Origin: CAIWHR01 sp963726775
GTDB lineage: Bacteria; Pseudomonadota; Gammaproteobacteria; Burkholderiales; Casimicrobiaceae
NCBI GenBank assembly: GCA_963726775.1
Contig: CAVSDL010000001.1
Span: forward strand, 868,001-932,000
Reading direction: 5' to 3'
Length of the DNA: 64,000 nt
Positions 34,140 to 42,780 of this stretch are shown piece after piece. Positions within the stretch are counted from its first letter, which is position 1, and each line of letters opens with the position of its first letter. A program made the position numbers and the translations under genes. A model generated the notes under the pieces. The model did not search any database and was not told the DNA's origin. It saw nothing but the letters and a program-made list of their open reading frames with translations.

Positions 34140-35216
34140 TCAATGTGGGAACGGCCACAGTCGCAGCTTCTCCTTCGCTATCTGCCAAAGCCGGGCAAGC
34201 CCGTGCGGCTCGACGATCAGGAAGAAGACGATCAATGCTCCGAAGATGATCAGTTCGAGGTTGGACATGAGCCCGGGCGGCAGGTTGACGCCCAGCATCC
34301 GTTCGAGCGGTCCGGCGATGCTGTCGAGGAAGATCGGGAACAGCACGATGAATCCGGCGCCGAGGAACGAGCCCAGCACGCTGCCCACGCCGCCGACGAT
34401 GATCATGAACAGTATCCGGAACGAAAGATCGAGATTGAAGCCTTCCGGCTCTACCGTGCCGAGATAGGAGAACGCGTACAGGGCGCCCGCGACGCCGCAA
34501 TAGAACGAGCTGACCGCAAAGGCCATCAGTTTCGTGCGCAGCATCGGAAAGCCGATCACCTCGGCGGCGACGTCCATGTCGCGAACCGCCATCCAGGAGC
34601 GCCCTATCGAGCTTCTCACCATGTTCTTCGCCGCGAGCGCAAGCGCGGCAACGATCGATAGCGTGAGCAGATATTTCGAGGCCGGTGATTCGAACGCGTA
34701 GCCGAGGATGACGATCTTCTGCGCGTTGATCACCCCGGACGAGCTGTAATTGGAGAACCATCCGAACTTGGTGAGCGCCCAGACGACGAAGAATTGGGCG
34801 GCCAGCGTGGCGACCGCGAGATAGAAACCCTTGATCCGCAGGCTCGGAAGGCCGAACACGATGCCGATCAGCGCGGCACAGATGCCGCCGAGCACAAGCG
34901 CGATCAGGATCGGCATGCCGGGCACCCGCAGCATGAAGTTGTATGCGGCGAAGGCGCCCACGGCCATGAATGCGGCCGTCCCCAATGACAACTGCCCCGC
35001 GTATCCGGTGAGCAGGTTGAGACCCAGCGCGGCGAGCGAGAATATCAGGAACGGAATCAGGATCGCCGAAAGCCAATACTGGTTGGCGACGAAGGGCACC
35101 ACCAGAAACGCGATCGCAACGAGCGCCGCCACCGCGATCCGGTCCTGCAGGATCGGAAAGATCTGCTGGTCGGACGCGTACGTGGACTTGAATTGTCCCG
35201 CTTCCCTGTAGAGCAT
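34140..35216 (-). CDS. livM: ABC transporter permease (LivM type)
   Basis: The 358-residue permease has about ten hydrophobic helices. LAALGLNLLTGYAGQLSLGT at residues 62-81 and IVGGVGSVLGSFLGAGFIVL near residue 290 are LivM hallmarks. The ATG at 35216 precedes MLYREAGQ; upstream sequence in frame is non-homologous. Together with LivH it forms the inner-membrane channel. The 236-bp gap to livH contains a degenerate REP-like element. Confidence 0.92.
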   Translation of the reverse strand: MLYREAGQFKSTYASDQQIFPILQDRIAVAALVAIAFLVVPFVANQYWLSAILIPFLIFSLAALGLNLLTGYAGQLSLGTAAFMAVGAFAAYNFMLRVPGMPILIALVLGGICAALIGIVFGLPSLRIKGFYLAVATLAAQFFVVWALTKFGWFSNYSSSGVINAQKIVILGYAFESPASKYLLTLSIVAALALAAKNMVRSSIGRSWMAVRDMDVAAEVIGFPMLRTKLMAFAVSSFYCGVAGALYAFSYLGTVEPEGFNLDLSFRILFMIIVGGVGSVLGSFLGAGFIVLFPIFLDSIAGPLERMLGVNLPPGLMSNLELIIFGALIVFFLIVEPHGLARLWQIAKEKLRLWPFPH

Positions 35217-35244
35217 TTCCGTCGTCTTCCCGGTTCGTCTCGTT

Positions 35245-35271
35245 CCGTCATTCCCGCGAAAGCGGAAATCG
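35245..35271. repeat. Degenerate REP-like element between livH and livM
   Basis: CCGTCATTCCCGCGAAAGCG followed by GAAATCG is a diverged, inverted copy of the palindrome at 19046-19075; they share TTCGCGGGAATGACGG on opposite strands. The rest of the gap (35272-35452) shows no gene. Confidence 0.55.
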
Positions 35272-35452
35272 GGCGTCGTTCGTCCGGACGTCACCGGGTT
35301 CCCGGCCCTCCGGACCGGTCTCGGCACGCTCGGGTCGGAATGTCGGCCGGTCGACTCGCGCGGCGACGTGCCCTTCGGGCCTTGGCTTCGCCCGCCGCGC
35401 TCGCGGATGTGTTCGCGGGGACGACGTCGGCAAAGGATTGCGTCGCATGCCG

Positions 35453-36361
35453 TCAAACACGATCGATATGCTTCTCACCGAACAACCCCTCCGGCCGCAC
35501 GAGCAGAAACAGAAGCGCCAGCACATACGGAAACCAGCCCTCGATGCCGCCGCCGACGTGAGGCCCGATGTACACCTCGGCCAGTTTTTCCGATGCGCCA
35601 ACGATGAGGCCGCCCACGATGGCGCCGGGAATCGATTCGAAGCCGCCGAGGATCAGCACCGGTAACGCCTTCAGAGCAAGAAAAGTCAGCGCGAACTGGA
35701 CGCCGTTGCGCGCGCCCCACAGCATGCCCGCGACCAGCGCGACGAAGCCCGCCACCCCCCAGACGATGCCCCAGATCTGCTGCAGCGGAATGCCGATCGC
35801 GAGCGCCGCCTGATGGTCGTCGGCGACGGCGCGCAGCGCCCGGCCGATCCGCGTGCGGCTGAAGAAGAGCGCGAGCGATACGACCAGCGTCGCGGCGATG
35901 CCCGCGGCGGCGATGTCGAACTTCGATACGCTCATTCCGGTCGTGTCGGTGATCCAGGCAATCGGCTCGTCCTGGATGCCGAGCTCGAGGTTGTGCGGCT
36001 GCGAACCCCAGAAGAGCTGCGCCAGTCCCTCGATGACGAACGTGAGCCCGATCGTCGCCATGAACAGCGTGATCTGGGGCTGATTGACGAGCGGCCGGAG
36101 CACAATCCGCTCGATCATCAGACCCAGCACGACCATCGCGCCCAGTGTGACGACGATCGCCAGCAAAAACGGCATCCCGCGTTCGTTCAGCCCGACAAGT
36201 GTCAGTGCCGCAAAGAACACCATCGCGCCCTGGGCGAAGTTGAACACGCCCGATGCCTTGTAGATCAGCACGAAGCCGAGCGCCACGAGCGAATACATGA
36301 CGCCCGACAGCAGGCCGCCGATCAGGACCTCGAAGAAGAACGACCAATTGACGTCAATCAC
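35453..36361 (-). CDS. livH: ABC transporter permease (LivH type)
   Basis: The 302-residue permease has eight or more helices with the LivH signature GVMYSLVALGFVLIYKASGV near residue 18 and FNFAQGAMVFFAA after it. ILGGFESIPGAIVGGLIVG near residue 255 is typical. No ATG is well placed; the GTG at 36361 gives VIDVNWSFFFEVLIGG and leaves 19 bp to the livG stop. It forms the channel with LivM. Confidence 0.9.
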   Translation of the reverse strand: MIDVNWSFFFEVLIGGLLSGVMYSLVALGFVLIYKASGVFNFAQGAMVFFAALTLVGLNERGMPFLLAIVVTLGAMVVLGLMIERIVLRPLVNQPQITLFMATIGLTFVIEGLAQLFWGSQPHNLELGIQDEPIAWITDTTGMSVSKFDIAAAGIAATLVVSLALFFSRTRIGRALRAVADDHQAALAIGIPLQQIWGIVWGVAGFVALVAGMLWGARNGVQFALTFLALKALPVLILGGFESIPGAIVGGLIVGASEKLAEVYIGPHVGGGIEGWFPYVLALLFLLVRPEGLFGEKHIDRV

Positions 36362-36380
36362 GTTCGAAAATGCGGCGCCG

Positions 36381-37562
36381 CTAGTGCGCCACCCCCAGAT
36401 ATGCGCGAATGACGACCGGATCGGCGCGCACGTCGTCCGGCGTGCCTTCGGCGATCCTCTTGCCATGATCGAGCACCACAACATAGTTGGAGATATCCAT
36501 CACCACCCCCATGTCGTGCTCGATCAGCAGGATCGTCGTGCCCATGTGCTCGTTCACGTCGAGGATGAACCGGGACATATCCTGTTTCTCCTCGACGTTC
36601 ATCCCGGCCATGGGCTCGTCGAGCAGCAGCAGCGTCGGCTCGGCGGCCAGCGCCCGTCCCAGCTCGACCCGCTTCTGCAGACCGTACGGAAGCCGTCCGA
36701 CCGGGATCTTGCGAATGTGCTGGATCTCCAGAAAGTCGATGATTTCCTCGACCTTGTGGCGGTGCTCGAGCTCCTCCCGGCGCGCCGGCCCCCACCAGAT
36801 CGCCTGCTGGAGAAAGCTGGCCTTCATCCGGAGGTTGCGGCCGGTCATGATGTTGTCCAGCACCGTCATGCCCTTGAACAGCGCAATGTTCTGGAACGTG
36901 CGCGCGATTCCCTGCTTGGCCGCCTCGTGCGGCCGCATTTGCTCGCGCGTCCGGTCGCGAAACGTGATCGACCCGACCTGCGGATGATAGACGCCGTTGA
37001 TGACGTTGAGCATCGAGCTCTTGCCGGCGCCGTTCGGGCCGATGATCGACGAGATCTCGCCGCGCTGCACCGAAAACGTGACGCCGGTCAGCGCCTGCAC
37101 GCCGCCGAATCGCAGGTGGATGTTCTCGACCCGCAGGAACGTTTCCTCCTCCTCCCCCGCACCCACCTCGGCATGGCGCTTGCGCATCTCGCCCAGTGCG
37201 ACGATGGCCTGATCGCGCGTGGCGTACATGTTGGCGCGGAACATTTCGCGACCGGCGCGCTCGCGAATCGCCTCCCGGGCCTCGACGCTGGCGCCCACCC
37301 GGACCGTGCCGAGACCATGGGCGATGTTCGTTTGCTTGCCGCGGGCGGCAAAACGGTCCCAGGCTTCGCGCGTGATCACGCAATCGATGTAATTGACCAG
37401 AAAATACCAGCGCCGGCCGGAGGCCGCGAGCTGGCGATCGGCCTCGTCGTAGAAGGCATCCGCTTCCGCCGCGCTGGCGAACGTCATCCCCCGAAAATCG
37501 ACTTCCATCGTCTCGATGGCGTCGTGGAAGATCACCCGATCACGAAGCGCGCGGTCAGTCAT
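36381..37562 (-). CDS. livG: LivG-type ABC ATPase with an extra N-terminal domain
   Basis: From about residue 141 the protein is an ordinary LivG ATPase: VENIHLRFGGVQALTGVTFS, Walker A GPNGAGKSS at residues 175-183, the signature LPYGLQKRVELGRAL, Walker B LLLLDEPMAGMN and the switch His in LLIEHDMGVVM. Usual LivG proteins have about 255 residues; this one has 393. The first 140 residues are a separate folded-looking unit (FASAAEADAFYDEADRQLAA, then RRWYFLVNYIDCVITREAWD, then GLGTVRVGA) that I do not recognise with certainty. The phrase 'WYFLVNYID...A' recalls small STAS/SpoIIAA-like folds. The start at 37562 lies 8 bp after the ligase stop, so the extension is not an artefact of a wrong start. 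Confidence 0.9.
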   Translation of the reverse strand: MTDRALRDRVIFHDAIETMEVDFRGMTFASAAEADAFYDEADRQLAASGRRWYFLVNYIDCVITREAWDRFAARGKQTNIAHGLGTVRVGASVEAREAIRERAGREMFRANMYATRDQAIVALGEMRKRHAEVGAGEEEETFLRVENIHLRFGGVQALTGVTFSVQRGEISSIIGPNGAGKSSMLNVINGVYHPQVGSITFRDRTREQMRPHEAAKQGIARTFQNIALFKGMTVLDNIMTGRNLRMKASFLQQAIWWGPARREELEHRHKVEEIIDFLEIQHIRKIPVGRLPYGLQKRVELGRALAAEPTLLLLDEPMAGMNVEEKQDMSRFILDVNEHMGTTILLIEHDMGVVMDISNYVVVLDHGKRIAEGTPDDVRADPVVIRAYLGVAH

Positions 37563-37570
37563 GCGTCAGG

Positions 37571-39523
37571 TCAGGCGGCTTTCGCGTGCGACGGGATGCA
37601 CGCCGCGTCATGGATACGCAGGTCGGCCTTCACCATGCCGGTGCGGCCGTCCTCGAACCGCACCAGCGTTTCGATATGCTGCAGGATCCCGCCGCCGTAC
37701 AACGCGTCGATGAGAACCGCGTACTTCTCGGCCACGAAGCCGCGCCGAACCTTGCGCGTACGGGTCAGCTCGTCGTCGTCCGGGTCGAGCTCCTTGTGCA
37801 GAATCAGGAACCGGTGAATTTGCGAATCGGCCAGCGAGCCTTCGTTGGCGAGTTCCGCATTGACCCGTTCGACGCACCCCTTGATGAGCTCGCAGACCTC
37901 GGGCTTTTGCGCGAGATCGGCGTAGCCCGAATACGCGATGCCGCGCCGCTCCGCCCAGTTGCCTACCGATCCGATGTCGATGTTGATGAACGCGCAGACC
38001 ATCGCGCGCTCGTGCCCGAACGCGACCGCCTCCTTGATGTGCGGAAAGAACTTCAGCTTGTTCTCGATGTAGTTGGGCGCGAACATCGCGCCGCCCGAGA
38101 GGTGGCCGACGTCCTTCGCACGGTCGATGATCTTGAGGTGCCCGTCGTCGTCGAAAATGCCGGCGTCCCCGGTGCGGAAAAACCCGTCGCCGTCGATGGA
38201 CTCGGCCGTGGCGTCCGGGCGCCTGTAGTACTCCTTCAGCAGCATCGGGCCGCGCACCAGCACTTCGCCGTTCGCTGCGATCTTCACCTCGACGCCGGGC
38301 GCCGGCCGGCCGACGCTGTCGAACTTGATTTCACCGTCGGGCTGCAGGCAGACCGCGGCGCAGGTCTCGGTCGAGCCGTAGAGCTGCTTCAGGTTGATGC
38401 CGATCGACCTGTAGAAGCGGAAGAGATCCGGGCCGATCGCGGCGCCGGCCGTGTACGCCACGCGGATGCGGCTCATTCCAAGCACGTTGCGCAGCGGGCC
38501 GTATATCAGCGCGTTGCCAACCGCGTACAGCAGCCGATCGGCGAGCGCCACGCGCCGGCCGTCGAGGATCTCCGCGCCGCAGCGCTTCGCGACACCCATG
38601 AAGTAGTGGAACAGTCCGCGCTTGATGGCGCCGGCGTCCTCCATCCTGATCAGCAGCTGCGTCAACAGGTTCTCGAACACGCGCGGCGGCGCGAAGTAGT
38701 ACGTCGGCCCAATCTCGCGCAGGTCGGTCATCACCGTGTCGCCGGACTCGGGGCAGTTGATCGTGAAGCCCGCGACCATCGCCTGCGCATACGAAAACAG
38801 ATGGTCGCCGACCCAGGCCATGGGCAGGTAGGAAAGGATGTCCTCGCCGGCAGTCAGACTGTCGAACGTCACGCCGCTCCGGGCGGCTTCGATGAAGGAT
38901 CCGTGCGTCTGGCAAACGCCCTTCGGTTTGCCCGTCGTGCCGGATGTGTACAACATGACCGACACATCGCTGGCGCGTCCCTCGGCTACTTGCTCGTCGA
39001 AGAAACCGGGGTGTTCGCGGTCGAACGCGCGGCCGATTTCCTGCAGCCTCTCGAAGCTCGTCACGTCACGGTAATTGCGAAGGCCGCGTGGATCGTCGTA
39101 ATAGATGTGCTTCAGCGTGGGGACCTGCGGCATGGCCTCCTGCATCTTGTCGACCTGCTCCTGGTCCTCGACCACCGCGTAGGCGATTTCGGCGTCGTTC
39201 AGGACGAAGACGAACTCCGCGGCGGGCGCATCCTGGTACATCGGCACCGCGATGCCGCCCAGCACCTGTGCGGCCGTCATCGACCAGTACAGGCGCGGCC
39301 GGTTGTCCCCGATGATCGCGAGATGCATCCCGCGCCCGAACCCCTGCGCCGCCAGCCCGCAGGCCAGCGCACGCACCTCGGCCTCCACCTGGCTCCAGGT
39401 CCACGTCTGCCAGATGCCGAGGTCCTTTTCGCGCACCGCGGGACGATCGCCGCGCGCCTGCGCGTGGTGCCGCAGCAGGCGCGGGAACGTATCCGATCCG
39501 GATGGCGCGGACGGGGCTGACAC
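37571..39523 (-). CDS. AMP-dependent acyl-CoA synthetase (long-chain fatty-acid--CoA ligase type)
   Basis: The 650-residue ligase has the P-loop VMLYTSGTTGKPKGVCQTHG near residue 170, YGSTETCAAV near residue 378 and the hinge region FFRTGDAGIFDDDGHLKIID near residue 445. It resembles long-chain acyl-CoA ligases (FadD15-like) found with liv transporters. The start is a GTG at 39523 behind an excellent GAGGAG site. It ends 8 bp before livG, so the acid is likely activated directly after import. The substrate range (fatty or aromatic acid) is inferred. Confidence 0.92.
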   Translation of the reverse strand: MSAPSAPSGSDTFPRLLRHHAQARGDRPAVREKDLGIWQTWTWSQVEAEVRALACGLAAQGFGRGMHLAIIGDNRPRLYWSMTAAQVLGGIAVPMYQDAPAAEFVFVLNDAEIAYAVVEDQEQVDKMQEAMPQVPTLKHIYYDDPRGLRNYRDVTSFERLQEIGRAFDREHPGFFDEQVAEGRASDVSVMLYTSGTTGKPKGVCQTHGSFIEAARSGVTFDSLTAGEDILSYLPMAWVGDHLFSYAQAMVAGFTINCPESGDTVMTDLREIGPTYYFAPPRVFENLLTQLLIRMEDAGAIKRGLFHYFMGVAKRCGAEILDGRRVALADRLLYAVGNALIYGPLRNVLGMSRIRVAYTAGAAIGPDLFRFYRSIGINLKQLYGSTETCAAVCLQPDGEIKFDSVGRPAPGVEVKIAANGEVLVRGPMLLKEYYRRPDATAESIDGDGFFRTGDAGIFDDDGHLKIIDRAKDVGHLSGGAMFAPNYIENKLKFFPHIKEAVAFGHERAMVCAFINIDIGSVGNWAERRGIAYSGYADLAQKPEVCELIKGCVERVNAELANEGSLADSQIHRFLILHKELDPDDDELTRTRKVRRGFVAEKYAVLIDALYGGGILQHIETLVRFEDGRTGMVKADLRIHDAACIPSHAKAA

Positions 39524-39675
39524 CGCTGGCTCCTCAATGTGTGGGTGGGTCCTGAGCGGACCACCCTGCCCGGGCTGCATTGGCGCCGGGTCGTGGGTCC
39601 GACTGATTCTATAGGATCGCCCGTTCTGTCGATACCGAGTCGCGGGCGAACCCGGCGATCCCTTCGGCCGCTGCT

Positions 39676-39918
39676 CTACGCCGGGCGGCCCGTGTCCGGC
39701 GGCAAGGTTCCCTGCTGAAGGACGAATCCCGCATCTGCGACGTCGTGGAAGCTCCGCGCCAGCCGCGTCGGGCTGATGCCGCGCGCGACGTCCAACGGGC
39801 TGCTCGACAGCAGCATCGCCTTCCACCGTTCCTGCTGCTAAACGAGCGCCTCGGCCAATTCATCGGGCTCGTCGGGTGCGGGGACGCCGTAGTCCTCGAT
39901 CTCGCCGGATCGCGCCAT
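39676..39918 (-). pseudogene. Small ORF interrupted by an amber codon
   Basis: Between the hydratase and ligase genes, on the operon strand, a frame begins with ATG at 39918 (MARSGEIEDYGVPAPDEPDE then LAEALV) and meets TAG at 39838-39840. It continues in the same frame as QQERWKAMLLSSSPLDVARG, then ISPTRLARSFHDVADAGFVL, to a second TAG at 39676-39678. Codon use is coding-like on both sides of the first TAG. A change of CAG to TAG would explain the break, as CAG CAG follows it. Together the parts would make an 80-residue acidic-helical protein. I do not recognise the family. It may be a broken gene, a sequence error or a readthrough product. Confidence 0.5.
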
Positions 39919-39965
39919 ACGGAGGGTGAGGCGGGAATTCCTGCGGGTCCCCGCGCTTCGGCCGA

Positions 39966-40751
39966 TCAACGTCCCTTGAACTGCGCCGTGCGCTTGGCGA
40001 GAAACGCAGCCATGCCCTCGTGCTTGTCGTCGGTCGCGCACAGGAATCCGAACACGTCGGCCTCCATGGCGTTGGCATTCGCGAGATCGAGATCCTGCCC
40101 TCGATGTATCAGGTGTTTTGCCATCTTCACCGCAACAGGCCCTTTCGCCGCGATCGCGCGCGCCAGCGCCAGCCCTTCCTCGATCAGCTTGGCGTGGGTG
40201 ACGATGCGGTTGGCGAGTCCGGTCCGCAGCGCCTCGTCGGCTTTCATCTGGCGGCCGGTGCAGGCGAGTTCCATCGCCATCGCCTTGCCCACCAGACGCG
40301 ACAGGCGCTGCGTGCCCCCGAAGCCCGGGCAGATTCCGAGGTTCACTTCCGGCTGACCGAAGACGGCGTTTTCCGAAGCGACGATCCAGTCGCACGCCAG
40401 TGCCAGTTCGCAGCCGCCGCCCAGCGCAAAGCCGTTGACCAGCGCGATCACCGGGAACGGAGCGAGCTCGAGCGAGCGCAGCGTGGCGTGTCCCTTCAAC
40501 GCGAATTCGCGGCCTTCGATCGCCGTCATCGAACTCATCGCCGCGATATCGGCGCCGGCCACGAACGCCTTGTCTCCCGCGCCGGTAATCAGCAGCGCGC
40601 GGGCCGCGGGATCGGCCGTCACCTCCGCGACGGCGGCCGCGATCTCGAAGAGCACCTGCGGGCTCAGGGCGTTGAGCGCCTTGGGACGGTTGACGGTCAG
40701 CAGCCAGATGCCGGGCTCGGGTTGATCGAGGAGGATCGATTCGTAGGTCAT
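39966..40751 (-). CDS. Enoyl-CoA hydratase (crotonase family)
   Basis: The 261-residue protein hydrates enoyl-CoA esters in beta-oxidation. The oxyanion-hole segment AGADIAAMSSMTAIEG is near residue 67, and ALVNGFALGGGCELALACDW near residue 100 with the catalytic Glu. EVNLGICPGFGGTQRLSRLV near residue 135 holds the second family signature, although the second catalytic Glu position reads Pro-Gly-Phe; in many hydratases it is also 'P-GAGGTQRL'. The ATG overlaps the dehydrogenase stop by four bases (ATGA). Confidence 0.92.
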   Translation of the reverse strand: MTYESILLDQPEPGIWLLTVNRPKALNALSPQVLFEIAAAVAEVTADPAARALLITGAGDKAFVAGADIAAMSSMTAIEGREFALKGHATLRSLELAPFPVIALVNGFALGGGCELALACDWIVASENAVFGQPEVNLGICPGFGGTQRLSRLVGKAMAMELACTGRQMKADEALRTGLANRIVTHAKLIEEGLALARAIAAKGPVAVKMAKHLIHRGQDLDLANANAMEADVFGFLCATDDKHEGMAAFLAKRTAQFKGR

Positions 40752-41611
40752 GGGCTCTCCTGCGCGTAGTCGTAGAATCCCCGCCCGGTCTTGCGCCCGA
40801 GGTAGCCGGCGGCGACCATTTCCTTCAGTAGCGGCGCCGGTCGGTATTTCGGATCGTTGAAGTCGCGGAAGAACACCTCCATCACCGCCAGCATCGTGTC
40901 CAGGCCGATCATGTCGGCGAGTGCAAGCGGGCCGATGGGGTGGTTGCATCCGAGCTTCATGCCGGCATCGATCTCCTCGGCCGTTGCAAGCCCCTCGCGG
41001 AGCACGAACGCGGCCTCGTTGATCATCGGGCAGAGTATCCGGTTGACGACGAAGCCCGGGCTGTTGCGGACCACGATCGGCGTCTTGCCAAGGCGCTTCG
41101 CGAGCGCCTCGCCGGCGGCGATCGTGGCGTCGGACGTTCGCAATCCGCGGATCAGTTCGACCAGCGCCATCATCGGCACCGGATTGAAGAAATGCACGCC
41201 CAGGAAACTGGCGGGCCGCGACACGGTGGCGGCAAGCTTGGTGATCGAAATCGATGACGTGTTCGAGGCGAGGATCGATTCCGGCCCGGCGATGGCGTCC
41301 ACCTGCCTGAGTATCCTGTACTTCAGATCCTCGTTTTCCGTCGCCGCCTCGATGACGAAGTCGCAGGTCCTGATGTCCGCGTAGTCGGTCGTGCCCTTGA
41401 TGCGCTTCAGGGCGGCGTCCTTGTCTGCGGCGGTGATCTTTTCCTTCTTGTGCAATCGGTCGAGGCTGGCGGTGACGGTCGAAAGCCCGCGCAGCACCGC
41501 GGCCTCCGCGACGTCCACCATCACGACGTGAATCCCGGCCATCGCGCATGCCTGCGCGATGCCGTTGCCCATGGTTCCGGCGCCGATGACGCCGACTTTG
41601 TGGAGAGTCAT
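40748..41611 (-). CDS. 3-hydroxyacyl-CoA (3-hydroxybutyryl-CoA) dehydrogenase
   Basis: The 287-residue enzyme oxidises 3-hydroxyacyl-CoA with NAD. The Rossmann motif GVIGAGTMGNGIAQACAMAG is at residues 7-26. The catalytic His lies in LGVHFFNPVPMMALVE near residue 140, and the C-terminal domain has NSPGFVVNRILCPMINEA and LGCNHPIGPLALADMIGLD. The start at 41611 follows GGAAG. It is the first gene of the long operon ending at the PaaK-like ligase. The order dehydrogenase, hydratase, ligase, transporter suggests one catabolic unit. Confidence 0.93.
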   Translation of the reverse strand: MTLHKVGVIGAGTMGNGIAQACAMAGIHVVMVDVAEAAVLRGLSTVTASLDRLHKKEKITAADKDAALKRIKGTTDYADIRTCDFVIEAATENEDLKYRILRQVDAIAGPESILASNTSSISITKLAATVSRPASFLGVHFFNPVPMMALVELIRGLRTSDATIAAGEALAKRLGKTPIVVRNSPGFVVNRILCPMINEAAFVLREGLATAEEIDAGMKLGCNHPIGPLALADMIGLDTMLAVMEVFFRDFNDPKYRPAPLLKEMVAAGYLGRKTGRGFYDYAQESP

Positions 41612-41910
41612 GTTAGCTTCCCGCAAGGATTGGCTGGCGTCCGATTGCCTGCGCGGTCACCACGCGGCATCGCTCGGGTCCGTTGCCGGTGCCCGGATCG
41701 CGCGCGGAAGCACGGCGAACGAACGAGCATTTTACGCCCCGCGCCACAGGTCGCGGTGATGCCGCCCCGGCGTGGTGGCATGAACATCGCGGACTCCACG
41801 CCCGCTCGCAATCACATGCAGCAGCACAGCGCAGTGCGACGAAAACCGCGAGGCGTGCCACGAGTCGCAACGCAGTCGGCGCGTTCTCGCGCCCGTAGCA
41901 CGGCGATAGC
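41612..41910. other. Intergenic region upstream of the CoA/liv operon
   Basis: About 300 bp without a convincing gene. On the minus strand TAAAAT (41729-41734) could be a -10 element for the operon. ATGCCGCC...GGTGGCAT at about 41759-41781 forms an 8-bp stem with one G-U pair. The other end abuts the stop of the polyamine-type permease gene. Confidence 0.4.
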
Positions 41911-42780
41911 CTACCTTGCGCGCGCGTTCGCCGGTTCAGGGCGGCGCAGCAGCACCAGCGCCAGCAGCGCGGAGGCGATCATCAGGAAAAGACTCACGGC
42001 ATTCAGCACCGGGCTGGCGCCCTCGCGCATCCGGCCGTACATCATGATGGTCAGCGGCGGATCCGAGCCGACCAGCATCAGCGTCGTGTTGAAGTTCTCG
42101 AACGACATGAGGAACGAGATCGCGGCGGCGCCGATCAGCGCCGGCTTCAGGTACGGCAGCGTGACGGTCCACAGCACCGCGGCGCGCGACGCCCCGAGGT
42201 TGAACGCGGCCTCCTCGAGCGTCGTGTCGAAGCGCTTCAGGCGCGCCGCGATCGTCAGCGTCGCGATCGACACGATGTACGAGAACTGCCCGGCGACGAC
42301 CAGGGGCAGGCCGGGACGCAGGAAATCGAGTTCGGCGCCGAGGAAATCGTTGGCAAACTGCGCGAGCCGGCTGGCGAACGCGAGGATCGAGATTCCGAGG
42401 ATCACGCCGGGAATGACCAGCGGCGCCAGCATCAGCAGCGACAGGGCGGCCTTCCCGCGGAAGGGGATGCGCTCCAGCAGGAACGCGTTTGCCGTGCCGA
42501 CCAGCACCGACAGTGTAGTCACCCAGCCGGCGACGACGACACTCGTGCCGACGCTCGCGAGTAGCGGTCGATCGGCGAACAGCCCGGTGCGCCCGCCGGC
42601 GCCGGCCCCGAGAAACCAGTCGAGCGTAAAGCCCCGCCACGGAGGCGCCGGATACGGGGCGTCGTTGAACGCGAATGCAGCCACGACGGCGAGTGGCACG
42701 AACAGGAAGACAAAGAATGCCGCGACGTACCCTGCCGTGGTCAACCGCGCGGCGCTCGAGCGCGGCAGGGACGGGATCAT
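41911..42780 (-). CDS. Polyamine-type ABC transporter permease (PotC-like)
   Basis: The 289-residue permease has six helices. The cytoplasmic EAA loop that contacts the ATPase reads FDTTLEEAAFNLGASRAAVL near residue 190. An unusually long periplasmic loop (WRGFTLDWFLGAGAGGRTGL) follows the first helix, as in PotC-type proteins. The start overlaps the stop of the PotB-like gene by four bases. It is the last gene of a four-gene minus-strand operon with the binding protein, ATPase and PotB-like permease. Confidence 0.9.
   Translation of the reverse strand: MIPSLPRSSAARLTTAGYVAAFFVFLFVPLAVVAAFAFNDAPYPAPPWRGFTLDWFLGAGAGGRTGLFADRPLLASVGTSVVVAGWVTTLSVLVGTANAFLLERIPFRGKAALSLLMLAPLVIPGVILGISILAFASRLAQFANDFLGAELDFLRPGLPLVVAGQFSYIVSIATLTIAARLKRFDTTLEEAAFNLGASRAAVLWTVTLPYLKPALIGAAAISFLMSFENFNTTLMLVGSDPPLTIMMYGRMREGASPVLNAVSLFLMIASALLALVLLRRPEPANARAR

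Noticed and set aside
39880..39918. GEIEDYGV string considered as the end of a GEVED domain
   Set aside because: The match is only a few residues and the rest of the domain is absent.
39838..40395. Minus-strand frame antisense-shifted over the hydratase gene leading into the split ORF
   Set aside because: The part above 39966 overlaps the hydratase in another frame and is not coding; only the part after its end looks real.
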